A DNA stretch of 64,000 bases from Straminergon stramineum (taxonomy: Eukaryota; Streptophyta; Bryopsida; Hypnales; Calliergonaceae), in the NCBI GenBank assembly GCA_963920665.1, contig OY987265.1, positions 14,079,001 through 14,143,000 on the forward strand, written 5' to 3'. Below the pieces are notes generated by a model. It did not search any database, was not told the origin of the DNA, and saw nothing but the letters and a program-made list of their open reading frames with translations. The position numbers were made by a program, and so were the translations under genes. This document shows positions 24,601-36,240 of the stretch, in pieces; within the stretch, counting starts at the first letter, position 1, and every line of letters begins with the position of its first letter.

Positions 24601-25844
24601 ATTGTACATTTTTATTTGGAGTAGAGATATTGCAATTAGCCGCTTGTTGATGACGAATAACTGATAACATGGTGTCCTCTCATGCTGGGTTGCTTTCATT
24701 CTGTATATTAGGTGCTTACTATGGGAGCCCTAGTGCAAACAGTTCACCGGAGAATGGCCGTAGTGAGAGCGAATCAGAGCCACTTGAGCAGCAGAGTACT
24801 GTCTCAGATCAAGGCATAATGCTTGAGGAAGCATTGAGCCTTCTCAGCCAACGATGGGAGCGCATGGATGGTGCACAAGCTTTGCGGATGCTGCCCTCGG
24901 ACACAACTCTTCAGGTTACCAGATCACTAATCGCACTTTAGAATCCTCGGAATGCGTATGCTGAAGTGAAAGCTAATAAATAGTGACATTTCATGGTTTC
25001 ATATGGGGTAAGATAGTTTTTGAGTTTCAACAGGCTGGTAGTAGAACCGTTTTCATTTTCACGTGTGGGATCATAAATTTGGTGCCTTTCACTAAACGCT
25101 CACTATCTTACTCATGATTGGCAGAAATTGATAACGTTTCTAGAGCCCTTGCTGTGCAAATCTAGTGAGGCCCAACGCAATGGGTCAGTCATCAAAAACC
25201 TGCGTAAGAGTGAGAGCCTCCAGGTATGCACCAACTCCATTAGATGTGGTGAATATTTGATTTGTTCCTAAAGGTTAACAATTTCTTCAAAATTTGTAGG
25301 GTTGGCCACTTCATCGAGAAGCTTCACCAATTGAAGGCAACTGTGCGCGTGGGTTTAACCGCAAGTCTCAGCTGCCTACATTGGTGGCAGCAGGAGATGG
25401 AGTGACTCACCTTGCGTAAAGAACTGTGAATAATTGCTCCACTTGGCACTCAAGGCTAGGCAAACACCAGTTTCAACTACACTTAGCTAGCCTTCCATTG
25501 GTCACTCTTGTGGGTGGAGCTTATTGAGAAATGAGCTACACAAAACAACTGTTTCAATTTGTTTCTAAGCCTAAGAAGTGTCAAACAAATTGAAACAGTT
25601 GTTTTATGTATTATTGAATTCTTAATGTGAATGTTTTGACATTATTGTAATGCAATTTTTTTTTCAGGTACGAGAGGAGTTAATGGAATGTCGGAAACGA
25701 ATGGTGAGAGTTACCACTGATAGGACGTGCTCCATTTGCGGGAAACGCATTGGCAACACTGTTTTTTCTGTTTATCCTAACGGATCACTAGCGCACTTCA
25801 GTTGCTCCAAGTTGGATCGCCAAAGCGCAAAACCAGGAGCTTGA
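18643..25844 (+). CDS. VPS39: VPS39/VAM6-like HOPS tethering subunit, 1014 aa, 15 exons
   Basis: VPS39 is a subunit of the HOPS tethering complex, which joins late endosomes and vacuoles for fusion. Exons: 18643-19066, 19752-19963, 20183-20320, 20492-20635, 20876-20988, 21451-21668, 21891-22099, 22299-22479, 22812-22972, 23255-23482, 23683-23922, 24028-24325, 24712-24914, 25125-25223, 25668-25844. All introns are GT-AG, and the total is 3045 nt with phases consistent throughout. The start MVHNAFDLVQILKDCPVKI matches plant VPS39. The N-terminal CNH (citron homology) beta-propeller covers about residues 15-300 (GIRREYVILNIS, NGELLLGKDNIG). Clathrin-repeat-like helices follow at about 330-850 (ALALCKLLPPEDAALR, HYAELVQLYKSNHKHREAL). 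The C-terminal zinc ribbon has CSICGKRIG...HFSCSK. Length and domain order fit the family (about 1000 aa). The gene appears intact. Confidence 0.97.
19220..19236. promoter_or_regulatory. Telobox in VPS39 intron 1
   Basis: CCCTAAACCCTAAACCC is more than two perfect plant telomere units. In plants short telomere-like motifs (teloboxes) are binding sites for TRB/Myb-type proteins near the 5' end of highly expressed genes. The position here, in the first intron, fits that but proves nothing. Confidence 0.5.
25542..25605 (+). repeat. Perfect 23-bp hairpin in VPS39 intron 14
   Basis: The arms at 25542-25564 and 25583-25605 are exact inverse complements over 23 bases, separated by an 18-base loop. 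The stem core is CAACTGTTTCAATTTG. The hairpin sits in the middle of a 444-bp intron. It would form in the pre-mRNA. It could be a young foldback element or a short-stem small-RNA precursor. Confidence 0.85.
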
Positions 25845-26493
25845 TCAGACCACAAGTATGCCCTTCTGGCGTAGCTTTTGGCCCTTTTAACCTTTGTATA
25901 GCAGACTTGCCGTTGTTGTGGCATATGTACATGGAATTTTTCATCTAGAATGATATCACCTTTCCTGCTGTTCAAGATTATTCTCTTGTGTTTAAGGTCT
26001 TAGGGGCACTTTAGGTCACAGGTTTAAGCAACACCTTGATTGGTGCAAAAAATATCAGAGTTGTTGCTTGCATGGCTCTATGTGCTATGCTAAATATATT
26101 TGAGACTAATCCTTAACATATTTGAGACTAACACCTTTCATATGTAGCACTAAGTGAGGAGAGAGCACAAAGTTCTTAGATAATTGTTTAATGTGAATGT
26201 GAATGTGGATGGTTACTTGGGACCTCAAATGCTTTAGGTGTCATAAATGCAATGGATTATTTTATGCTTGTTATTTCATCCTTTGTGGCACATCATGTTT
26301 GTTCAAATTTCAAGCTTGTTATTTCAAACTCTTTGCTTTCTCATGGTAATCTAATTAGTAATTAGAACCCCAAACTTTAAGTGATTAGCAAAATTTAGAA
26401 GAGATTATACTTTACTAGGTTGGCACATGATGGGTTATGACAATGTCTCAATAGCTGAAATTAGAAGATGTCAAGCACTTGTCTTCTATATTA
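25845..26493. other. Gap: VPS39 3' flank
   Basis: Presumed 3' UTR and downstream spacer. No coding frame. No clear polyadenylation signal can be assigned by eye. Confidence 0.5.
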
Positions 26494-27334
26494 CTCCCTC
26501 TATCCCAAAATGATCTTCCAGTTCCCATTTATTTTGTGTCATAAAATGATCTTTGCAATGGTATGTGGAAGGAAGGGCTTATAGATAGATTTCTTTGCAC
26601 TTTTCAAGAGAAATAATAATTGTTAACAAATGCAATAAATGGTGGTTTGATTTCACCAATACCTACATGGAGGCACCTATTGTGTTGAAAAAGAAAACCA
26701 ATCCAATGGTCTCCAATAAGATTGGATGTTAAATGGCTTAGAGGCTTAGATGGCTTGCATCATTGCCAACATAAGAAACCCCCGTCACAAGGTGCTCCAT
26801 AGATCTAGAGCCAGTGCACGCCAAAGAAAGTGTGGGACTTGTAGGACAATTGACATGTGTTGGAACACTATTCTCCTATTCTTAATGTCAAAATCACTTT
26901 TAAGGTCTCTACTTGTGGGTTTTACAATTGACATGTGTTGGAACACTGTTCTCCTATTCTTAATGTCAAGATCACTTTTAAGGTCTCTACTTGTAGCAAA
27001 ACCCACAAAGGCTCCCTTTCTAGATTCTATTTCATCTCAAAGTCTAATGACGTGGACAATGTACAATTGAGGGATCAATAGAACAACTATTCAAGCAACA
27101 TGTGAATTGGCCAAATGAGTGGCCATTGGTGCTCCTTACAAATGCCCATCAAAACTCTCTATTGAGTACTTTAAAACTAGACTTTGAAAACTAAATGGCA
27201 AACTTAAAAACTATAGTACAATAGGAGTGCATCAAATTCTACTTGCAAATTGAAACGTTTTTTAAAAATTATTATTATCAAGCTTAATCCGGAACATTTT
27301 GTTCAACATGAAGATTAAGTTGGGACGGAGGGAG
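26494..27334. mobile_element. Stowaway/mariner-like element, 841 bp, flanked by TA
   Basis: The left end CTCCCTCTATCCC (26494-26506) and the right end GGGACGGAGGGAG (27322-27334) are inverted. They match the CTCCCTCCGTCCC signature of plant Stowaway/Tc1-mariner elements. TA lies directly outside both ends, as expected for the TA target duplication. The inner parts of the ends share more patchy similarity (ATCTTC). At 841 bp it is larger than typical Stowaway MITEs. I see no transposase frame. Confidence 0.85.
26846..26998. repeat. 78-bp tandem duplication inside the Stowaway-like element
   Basis: ACAATTGACATGTGTTGGAA begins at 26846 and again at 26924. The two copies differ at only a few sites (ACTATTC/ACTGTTC, CAAAATC/CAAGATC), so the duplication is more recent than the element's terminal decay. 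Confidence 0.85.
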
Positions 27335-28916
27335 TAGAAATTATTGTGAGTGCAACTTTTGCATTTAGTGAAAAATTGGGTTCATTTCTTAGAAGTTGAA
27401 GATCCCAATCATGTATAAAGATCACTTGCAAAATTTCCATTTGCATTCTCCACTAGCATTTGACCTAAGTAAGTGTTGTTCAAAGGAGTTTCTTGATATT
27501 GAGCATAGATTCTTTATTCTCTATTGTTGAAAAGGTAGAAAAAATTGTAAGTCTTGTCCCTTTTAAACAAAGACAATAGTTAAGATAGTGAAATAAGTGT
27601 TCTTCAGATTTTACATGAATAAGTTATAATGTTTTGAAGTTTTTTCCACATGTGATGGAGAAGGCCTTGGTTTTGTAGTACATTTTCTCAACTTTAGATC
27701 TATTTTTGTACATGATTGCTTATTATAAAATATTTAGAGTTTTTATTGTGTGATAAGAAACTAGAGCACAATACATCATGAAACTATGTAGTGAGTAGGA
27801 TTTTTTCTCTTGAGGAATCCCCCTCCAAGGACAACCATTCACATATTTTTACCTTGGATATAGTGCTATACAATGGTCCTCATATAAGTTTATCTAGCTA
27901 CAAGAAGCCTTGGCAACCCAAGGTACTATCCTTATAGCAAGTGCTTATTCTCATAGATCATCTTCCTCTAGTTTCTTTCTAAAGACATGAACCAAACAAC
28001 AAATTGACTATGAATGGATTCTTACTAATTTTTGCAAGAACTTCTTCTCTTATGAGCTTCAGATGTAAATTTTGTATCTATATTGATCTATTAAACATTT
28101 TCATATTACTTGTTCATTGAAGTCATCTTGAAGTGCCATAATTTGAAGGTTTTGACTTACGAAAGTCAATTTTCAGAGCTGAAACTTCTGTTCAAGTGTT
28201 TGCAAAAGGAACTGTAAAGAAGAATTTTGAAAATGCATACAATACAACCACCAAGAAACCAACAAAAATTCTGTAAAATATTGGGTGGATAAATTTGGAC
28301 ATGTGTGTGATTCTACATGTACTCATTTGAAAGGTGTACAATGCGGTAATTCTGTATGTGACACCAACTTTGCACCCTCACTAATAGGACAAAGCAGTGT
28401 GCACTGAAAATGCAGTGGGTAAATTCATGCATCCCTACAATTTCCATCCAAGTGAAAAAGCACTTCATCCCAAGGAGAGCCCACAGGTTAGGCAAAGTTG
28501 AGTTTCGCAAGAACTTCAGCTACATAAAGTTAGTACCGATGCACTGTCCATTTTCAAGGTAACTCAATGAAGATGGACAAAAACACTCCAATCTTTGAAC
28601 TCTCAGATTATATTCATATCAAAATGGATACGAGGATACTGCAAGGCGCCAACTTTAGATGCTCAAACAGGTCCTTTGTCGCAAGGGCAAAGGCTAGCAT
28701 AAGAGCGGAACTCGAAATAGCAATACAAAATTGCACCCGAAGAACATTTCGGATCCTCCTTCCATGGGAACTATGCTATGGCATCGGAGTCTCCTCGGAT
28801 ACAAAAACTTGCAGACCTCTTCCAACCCCAGCCATGCCAGACCTCTTCGAAGAACTCAACTAGAAAACTAATAATGAACTCACATCTTTAGATAGAGCTC
28901 CCTGCGGACTTGCTTC
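27335..28916. other. Gap: AT-rich spacer and 3' flank of the S9 hydrolase gene
   Basis: No gene recognised. The last 300 bases are less AT-rich and probably contain the minus-strand 3' UTR of the neighbouring gene. A plus-strand frame there (28567-28863) has no recognisable features and is taken as chance. Confidence 0.55.
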
Positions 28917-31900
28917 TCAGTTATCAAAATTTTCCACCTTGATTGGAACGATGTCATCTGCAACTTGGAATCCGCCAACAAGACGGGCTAAGAACGTCAT
29001 CTGTTGCTCAAGTGTGTTCCGGATGTTCTCAGCCTGTCAACCCCAGCCATGCCAGTCGTTAAGGACAAAAGATCTAGATTACTTAGCTACTTTAAACTAC
29101 TGACCATCTTCTATCGACTGTTTGCCACACCTATTTCAGCTTCAACGGTGTCCAGAAGGAAAATCTAGTACTTTAGAACTATTGCCCATCAGAACCTAGT
29201 AGATAAATGAAAAGTGATGACGAGACAGGATGAGAAGTAAGACCTTCCGGAACCCATGTTGTTCGCCTTCGTACTCGACAAGAGCAACAGGGATACCTTT
29301 CGCCTTAACCGCATCGTAAATCATCCGTGCCTGGTTTGGTGGTACGACCTGCATATCAACGAGGTTTAGCCATTCTGAGAAAAGACGGAAAATCGTAAAT
29401 ATTAAGAGATAGTCTAGCATAAAGTCGGGTCAAATATGAACTCGGGATCAAGAAAGATGGACTCAATTCAATAATCGAGTTGGTAGTACTGTTGTGCAAG
29501 TTGTTCAAATTTGAACTCATTTATACCATCCAACAAGCAACTGGATACGTATTCTTCACCTACACCAGTGGTGCAAGAACACTAGAGGTCAAGACACGTA
29601 CCTTATCTTCAAGACCTTGGAAAAGGATAATAGGACATGAGAGCTTCTCTAGAAAGTTGATGGGAGAACGGTCATACAGATTCTTTTCCAGAACATCCTT
29701 GGAACCTGAACACGGTTAACAAATCCAAAGTACTGAAGATCTTATACGTCAATAAGAACACGAAGACACAGCATCAGATGATATCAAGACTAGCAAAACA
29801 AGACAATATCCTGCATCCATTCAAAATAGGCACAAGTTTCAATATTCAGCAAGACCAGAATCATGGATACCAGCCTTCCTATCGTCCCCATAACAAATAA
29901 TCCTTCCGATAAAGCACAAGCAGATAAATTAATCTGAAGATACGCGATGTCGTGTCCGAAAATGAATACTGGAGGCATCATACCACTCAGAATACTAGTC
30001 TAGCAGGGATCGGCAACTCTTTTAAAGGCAAATATGATCATATTTACCACTTCAATAAACTGTGAAGCGGAGAATGGGCGAAGGAAGCAGAATCGGCACA
30101 TACCGAGAAGATTAACCAAATAGCGAGATTCGAATTTGTGAGTATCTGCTATACAACTTTTCAAATCGCTTACCTGTCAATTATGCAGCGTACATAGCGT
30201 ACATAGATTAGCTAGACATTGATACAGAAGGCAACACTCAGTAAAAGGCAACGCTGAGACACTTCCAAGATCAAACCAGGTCCGCTTTCAGTACACCTTT
30301 GCATTAAAAATTGGTGTGCTGCTGATGTCTGAAGACAGGCAATGCCCCATCAAAGACATGGTGAAGGGCAATTGTACTCAATAAAGAAAAATTCGTTGAC
30401 CAAGGGTTCCAGGAAGATACCCCATAGAGCGACGCTCCTGCAGCGAAGGTATCCTTGAACACCAGAGCGGCCATGGTGGTGTAACCTCCTGCCGAACCTC
30501 CGTATATGCACAACCGTTTGGAATCAACCTCTCCTATCTTTACCTGCACAAACCTCACAGTTTCCAATATTTTCGTTAACAGAAGTAGAAAGTTTTTGGA
30601 ATGCCAAGTAAAGTCCATATCGTTGGCCAAAAGAGATACACAGAAATATATTGCCTAAAAGGCTAATTGTGAAAGACACTAACAGGCTAAGAACGGATTG
30701 CTGCTATGGATTCTCAGTAAAGCCTTTTTGAGGGTGCACCAGATACTCAGCACAGCTGCAGCAGTCATTGACATCCACAACGCCCCACTGGCCGTAGAGC
30801 CGCTCTCGGTACTCTCTCCCATAACCTGCTCCAAATTCTCAAACCTTGTCAAAAATTAACCAGAAGGAAATCTTTCAATGTTGCAAGAGCAGTAGGATAA
30901 AGCAGCACCAAAAACTTTACATCAAGAAATGTCTCCTGTACACACCCTCACAAATGAGTAATATCAACAAGTATCACATGCATTTCTACTTTGGAAGACA
31001 ACTTGAAAATTGAATCAGATAAATTATCCGCTAAGTGCCTATTTGGACCAAACTGCCCATTTCAATATCAGTCGGACTTCAAATGCATTACTTGGAAGTC
31101 TCTATAAATGGGCATTTAAGCAAGGTGTTAAAACATACAGCACATACGCCGGAGATACATTTAGTTGAAGCGAAAAACATACCTGTGCTGCCTCCATAAT
31201 TAACGTCAGCGAAGGCCCAACCTCGGCTTGTCCAATATTGGACAGCAAGATCCAGATTTGTACTTGAATCAGCTGTTGGACCCCCTGACAGAACAAAATT
31301 TCCACCTTATTTCACGTAAAGACCGCACCAAAGGAGAGGAATCAATTTATCCAAAACAATCCAAACCTGAGTAAATAAGGCAACCTCAATCATGAGGTAC
31401 ACTCCTAATAGAAAATAGCTTCATGAAAGGAGTGGTTCACAAAGACGAAATCCTAACATACCATGGCTTCTTACAAGCAAAGGTGGCCGCTCTCCGGCTG
31501 GACCAACAAAGTCTCCATTTACTGGAGGGTAGTAATTAGCAAATGCAGTCTGGCCTGCAACATTGGTGTCGAACTCCACCACCCTGGGAGTGCTAAAGAA
31601 GGGCTTGTACTTCTCTATATCCATAGCAATGGATGACCAGAGCACCAATTCCTTAGCAGCTCCCTCTTTCCCTTCTGCAAGAGAAACCTACAATCAACCA
31701 AACCTGTGAGCAAAACAGCTTCCCGCCTAGGTAAAACATGAAGCATGATGTAAGAAACAATGAAGGTGTAAAATGCCGAGAGCGAACAAACATAGTGATG
31801 CTGTGGACAGTCAGAGGGAGTTCCTCATGACGCGACCCGTGAAGAACTCTTGAGCTACCCTCAAGCACATTTAAACTTCAAGCTCCGATAAAGACTGCAA

Positions 31901-34900
31901 AATATAATTATGCAGATCTGGATATAAATACATTCAGGCATGCATACAAACATCGATCCAATCCAGCTCTGAAATCCCAAATAATTTTGCAGGAGACAGA
32001 CTTCAGAAGTTTCTCACCTTCACGAGGGAGAGCGTGTCGGTCGGTGACCCACCACTAAAATACACCTCATTGCCTTTAACAAACTGTCATCACATCATAG
32101 TAGTAGTATTAAGGTTTTCAATCGTCCATATGGTCGGTGGTTAATAGAGAATACATAAAACTCAACCTAGGATATGAAAATAATCAGAATTAATCACTGA
32201 CACATCTGCAAAGAGTGAGGATCATTGGATAACAGAGAGCATGATGGATAACTTTAATAGCTTGCAACTCATAGTTTCCAGCATAGTGGAGCAAATGACA
32301 AGGAATCGATTAAAGGAACTCAGGACATAGTGCACAGTCTGTGGTGATGTCCTGAACTAGAAAAATTTACTTAACAAAACCTATTTGATAACAGCCTTGC
32401 CATTGAAAGTTCACAATTCGTGCTACTCTCTTGTAGATACTCTAAGCATACTTACCACATTGTGTATGTCAGTAAATCTTGTCTTGATAGGTGACAATGA
32501 GCCAGTCGACAGATCAAGTGTGGCTAGATAAGATACACCCTGTCGCCTGCACATGAGAACGAAATCCATTAAATGTTGTAGAGATAGCCAGCAGTATACA
32601 ATATACTAAAAGTTGGATACTCTAGCTGTTTTCAACGAATTGAAGTGTGGCAATTCACCAAATATTTCTCAAACATGAAGTAAAAACGTAAAAAGGTATC
32701 TGGCTAAGTTATAAATGAGTAGTGCGTGATAATAATACAACTGAGACCTGGATCAGAAAATATAATAGCTGGAAATTTTTCGGGCGAAATGTTTGTACAG
32801 AAAGATGGATTCCGACAAGAAGACTAACGATAAAGAGACTGAATACCTGTACGTACAAACAATTTGAGTTCCAGAGTCGCCAAAGAAACCAAATGAGGAG
32901 AGGCCAAAAATCCATTGTGGTCTTGCAAATTCGGCCTCCAATGGACACAGAGCTTGCACTTCCTTCCCAACACCCTGAAGAGCAGACAAGACATGCACTC
33001 CGGATAAGAAATTCCAGTTCTTATGGATTAAATTCATCGATGCAAAAAGTCCCTAAACATTTTAGACGTCTCTAATATGCTAGGCCAATAGCTTAGCAAA
33101 CAAATGCCCCAACTGATATCATTATGAACTTTCGCTGAAGGAGGAATTATACCCAGGAGTAGAGGTTCCAGAAGCCATTGCCACGATCCGACGCAAATAT
33201 CAAGTCACCTGAACGCAGTATAGGATAAGTATTTGAAAACATCGTATTCTTTATATTTTCTTCTAAATCACTGTGAGTTGCGAAAAGAGCTAATTTACTC
33301 TGCGCACTTCCACTATCTCGAGGCATCATGCGAAACGATTGAAGGAGAGAAAATAGCATGTGGGAAGGGACATAGTTCCACCAAAATAAGAGGAACTACA
33401 ACACGTAGGGAGAGAAAAATAGATAAATGATCCATCAGATTGAACTGACAACAAACCTTTAGGTGACCACTTCGGCTCAGTAGGAGCTTCTATGACACCC
33501 ACATCACCTCCCGCAATACAAATTGGATTTGTTATATCCCTGTAGATGCATATATGAGGTCAGACGGTGGTCGAGATAGCGGTTTGTTCACGCAAATGTA
33601 ATACACGACAATGAATAAAGACAAATGACAGTCAAAGAATTTTCACAACGATTGCCCCAGAAATGCCATTTGAATCACCATTAATGATTCGCTGTAAATT
33701 TCTAAAATCAAAGTAGCTATCAAAGCTGATATAATATAACAAAGGAGCAACATCCAACAGCCATTTATAAAAACAGCAATGTCACACTTACCCAGCATCA
33801 GAAACCTTCCCAACCCATATAGATGTTCGATCCCAAGGCATATTTGGGTGAGACCATTCCATCCAAGCCAGCATTTGACCATTCGGGCTCAGTCTTGGAA
33901 ACATGTAGAAGTCGCTGCCTTTCACAAGGACCTTGGGCTCTGCTACAAAAAAAACCAAGAATCGTAGACTTAATGCATGAATTACATCATGCTCTTGCCA
34001 GTACTAATCCAGCACTAAAGACCAGTTCTTAAACAGTCCAAAGATGTCATCTTCATCAAAGCAGATTAACTACGACATCAGCAGATATGTCACGCATTTC
34101 ATCAGAATAATAGCAATATATAGATATAAAGAAGAGTACCAAGGTTAGAGTCACCGCTGAGACCCACGGATACAATCTCGTTAACGGCTTCAATCCCTTC
34201 TTGGCGATTATCTGCAGCAGGGAGCAAGTTAATAACTATCTCAATACATGATGTACTATGAAGATTAAACGTCATTGACAATATATTATCAGCCCCAAAC
34301 CATGATGCTCTGATACATGTTCTCATAATATGCAAGGTACTAGTTTACATCAATAGACCAATGCATCTACATTCTGCTATCTGTAAGAACTAGTGCAAGT
34401 GCTAGAATGCCGTTACCTTCTCGAACAACGATCACTCGCTTCAATCTTTCATCGAAATCTCCATCTGCATATCTTACTGCTTTATTCTCGTATGCAGGAG
34501 TAAGAGGCACAGGAGTGCGATCTGTCCACCCAGGTGATCATCGTTGGTGTTACAAAAATCCGATGGCATCCACATCAAGACAAACAAATCTTAAACAATG
34601 AACCCTAAACCCTGAAGGAAGGTTCGGATAACAAATTGAAATATAGTATTGAGTGCAACAAAAGAACTGGATAGCTGCAGGAGCACAATTCAAGACAACC
34701 CAATATGACCTGGTGGTTGGAGAGATTAGTACCTCCATTAATAGACTGTTTAAACAACCTCTGGTCAGCATAATTGGAGAAGATGATGTGATCTCCCTTG
34801 ACTATAAACGCCCCTCCGCCGTACTCATGCACCACGGTACGCACACTAAAACCAGCTGGAGTGATATCCTCAGCTGATCCAGGCTGAGTTCCCTCCCTTA

Positions 34901-35909
34901 CCAAAACCGCACGACTGCCAAACAAATCCCGAAAGTAAATAAATAAATAAATAAATAAATAGAACAGAGCATGTAATAAAAAAATTAGCATCTCAGACGC
35001 AATTTAATGCTGCATCAACAAGAAACTCCGAGGCAGAAAAGGCATAATTACTTTTTCAGTGATCTTTTTACTAGTTACACTAGACCCCAGACAGCTCAGA
35101 GCTTCAGGTCCATACTCCAGAGTAAATTCTAGCAGATGAACGAACCAAGAGAGTGCTGAGAATATTGGTTTCTTCGAACTCACCCAGCTTCAGAAGGTCG
35201 ACCTTCAAGCCAAAGCAAGCGGCCGTCGCCATCGATGGCGGCGCCTCCCAAGCGCTTTAGAGAACCAGAAACAACATCCGCCGTCAACGGAGACTTCCAA
35301 GCTCCATAAGGCGTCTCGGATTTCGATTGCCCCATTTCTCCACCAGCAGCAGCAGCAATAGCGCCTGCAGAACCTGCACCCCGCAAAGAAGTAACTACAC
35401 ACAGGCCAAGGTTCTCGGGACATGCATTATCGGAGACCTCCGCTGGGTAAATTTCCCTCCTGGAAACATTATTCTTTTCGAAATGCACATCACAATTCCC
35501 TGGCGAAACGCATCCAAGTATGCTGCGCAATCCCTCCAGCACCAACTCGCACAGTACCGAAAAGCAAGAATCAAACAAATAGTCGCAAATTCAAAAACGT
35601 TTTCTGTACAACCAGAAATAGAAATTCAATCACAAGCACGTCCACATTCCACAATCCATCGCGGTGAATTCCTAATCGGCGGCGAGATTCTCCACCTGTT
35701 TCAGCACGGGCAGCGAACTGAAGAATGGCGTGCTGTCTTCTTCGATTCCCCGCTTGACTCCAGACCTGTCTGCCAATCGAAACTGGAAAGAAAGACCTGT
35801 GCACAAGCAACGAAGGCACAAAAGCGGCCGACCGTGACGACTTTGCTTTGATGCCTAAGCAGCGAGCTACGGCATGCAACGATCCCGCACTACTCACCGT
35901 GTGCGACAT
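28917..35909 (-). CDS. S9-family serine hydrolase (prolyl-oligopeptidase / acylaminoacyl-peptidase-like), 756 aa, 19 exons
   Basis: Exons on the minus strand: 35909-35696, 35373-35184, 34914-34733, 34521-34417, 34211-34140, 33942-33792, 33539-33457, 33208-33153, 32974-32847, 32546-32456, 32083-32018, 31687-31462, 31284-31183, 30825-30740, 30543-30421, 30173-30104, 29705-29602, 29348-29244, 29033-28917. They total 2271 nt, all with GT-AG introns. The N-terminal ~70 residues are rich in Ser, Arg and Ala, like a plastid or mitochondrial transit peptide. A beta-propeller region follows ([25 protein letters not shown]). The C-terminal alpha/beta-hydrolase has the oxyanion HGGPT (521-525), nucleophile GGSAGG (Ser601), Asp682 in LEDKVVPPNQ and His714 in GEQHGF, so the triad is complete. 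It matches the plant At5g36210-type hydrolases. The substrate is unknown to me. Confidence 0.95.
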
Positions 35910-36240
35910 TGCTCTCCCTCGCGCTCGCAAAAGTGAAAATCTTGCAAAAGAATCCAAATTGCTCACAACATCTCACTCCTGCAACACCTCTTTCACCCTA
36001 ATTGGCAATCTATCAATCCCCGTTTCTCCTTTTCATTGCAATCTCAACCAGAGCGATGTCTAGATACTCTCCGAGAATTTTAGAGTTTCAGAGAACAAGT
36101 GTCGAATGCATTTGCAGAAGGTGTGTTTGGAGGTTGTTCACCACGAAGTTTGGCGATCGTGCTCACCTGCCGAGGCGATTGCGACGAGCAGCCTTGTCGT
36201 CTCGAGGGGGCCGATGATCAAGATGGCCTTCTTGCGCGAT
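35910..36240 (-). promoter_or_regulatory. 5' leader/promoter of the S9 hydrolase with a tiny upstream ORF
   Basis: Reading the minus strand, ATG TTG TGA (a two-codon upstream ORF) lies about 60 bases before the ATG at 35909 and out of frame with it. The main start has a G at -3. The frame is also open upstream of the ATG, from GTG at 35966, but that codon is unlikely to initiate. The sequence becomes AT-rich beyond about 36240. Confidence 0.45.

Noticed and set aside
28567..28863. Plus-strand 98-codon frame downstream of the S9 gene
   Set aside because: It lies opposite the presumed 3' UTR, has no recognisable features and contains a local duplication. Probably chance.
30725..30740. A GC donor (AAAAAG|GCTTTA) for S9 exon 14
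   Set aside because: A normal GT donor at CTG|GTGCAC (exon end 30740) gives a phase-0 join, [16 protein letters not shown], that matches the family. The GC alternative breaks the frame.
35571..35966. Reading the S9 hydrolase from an upstream in-frame start at 35966
   Set aside because: That codon is GTG, not ATG. The first in-frame ATG is at 35909, and the frame past 35696 is intron.
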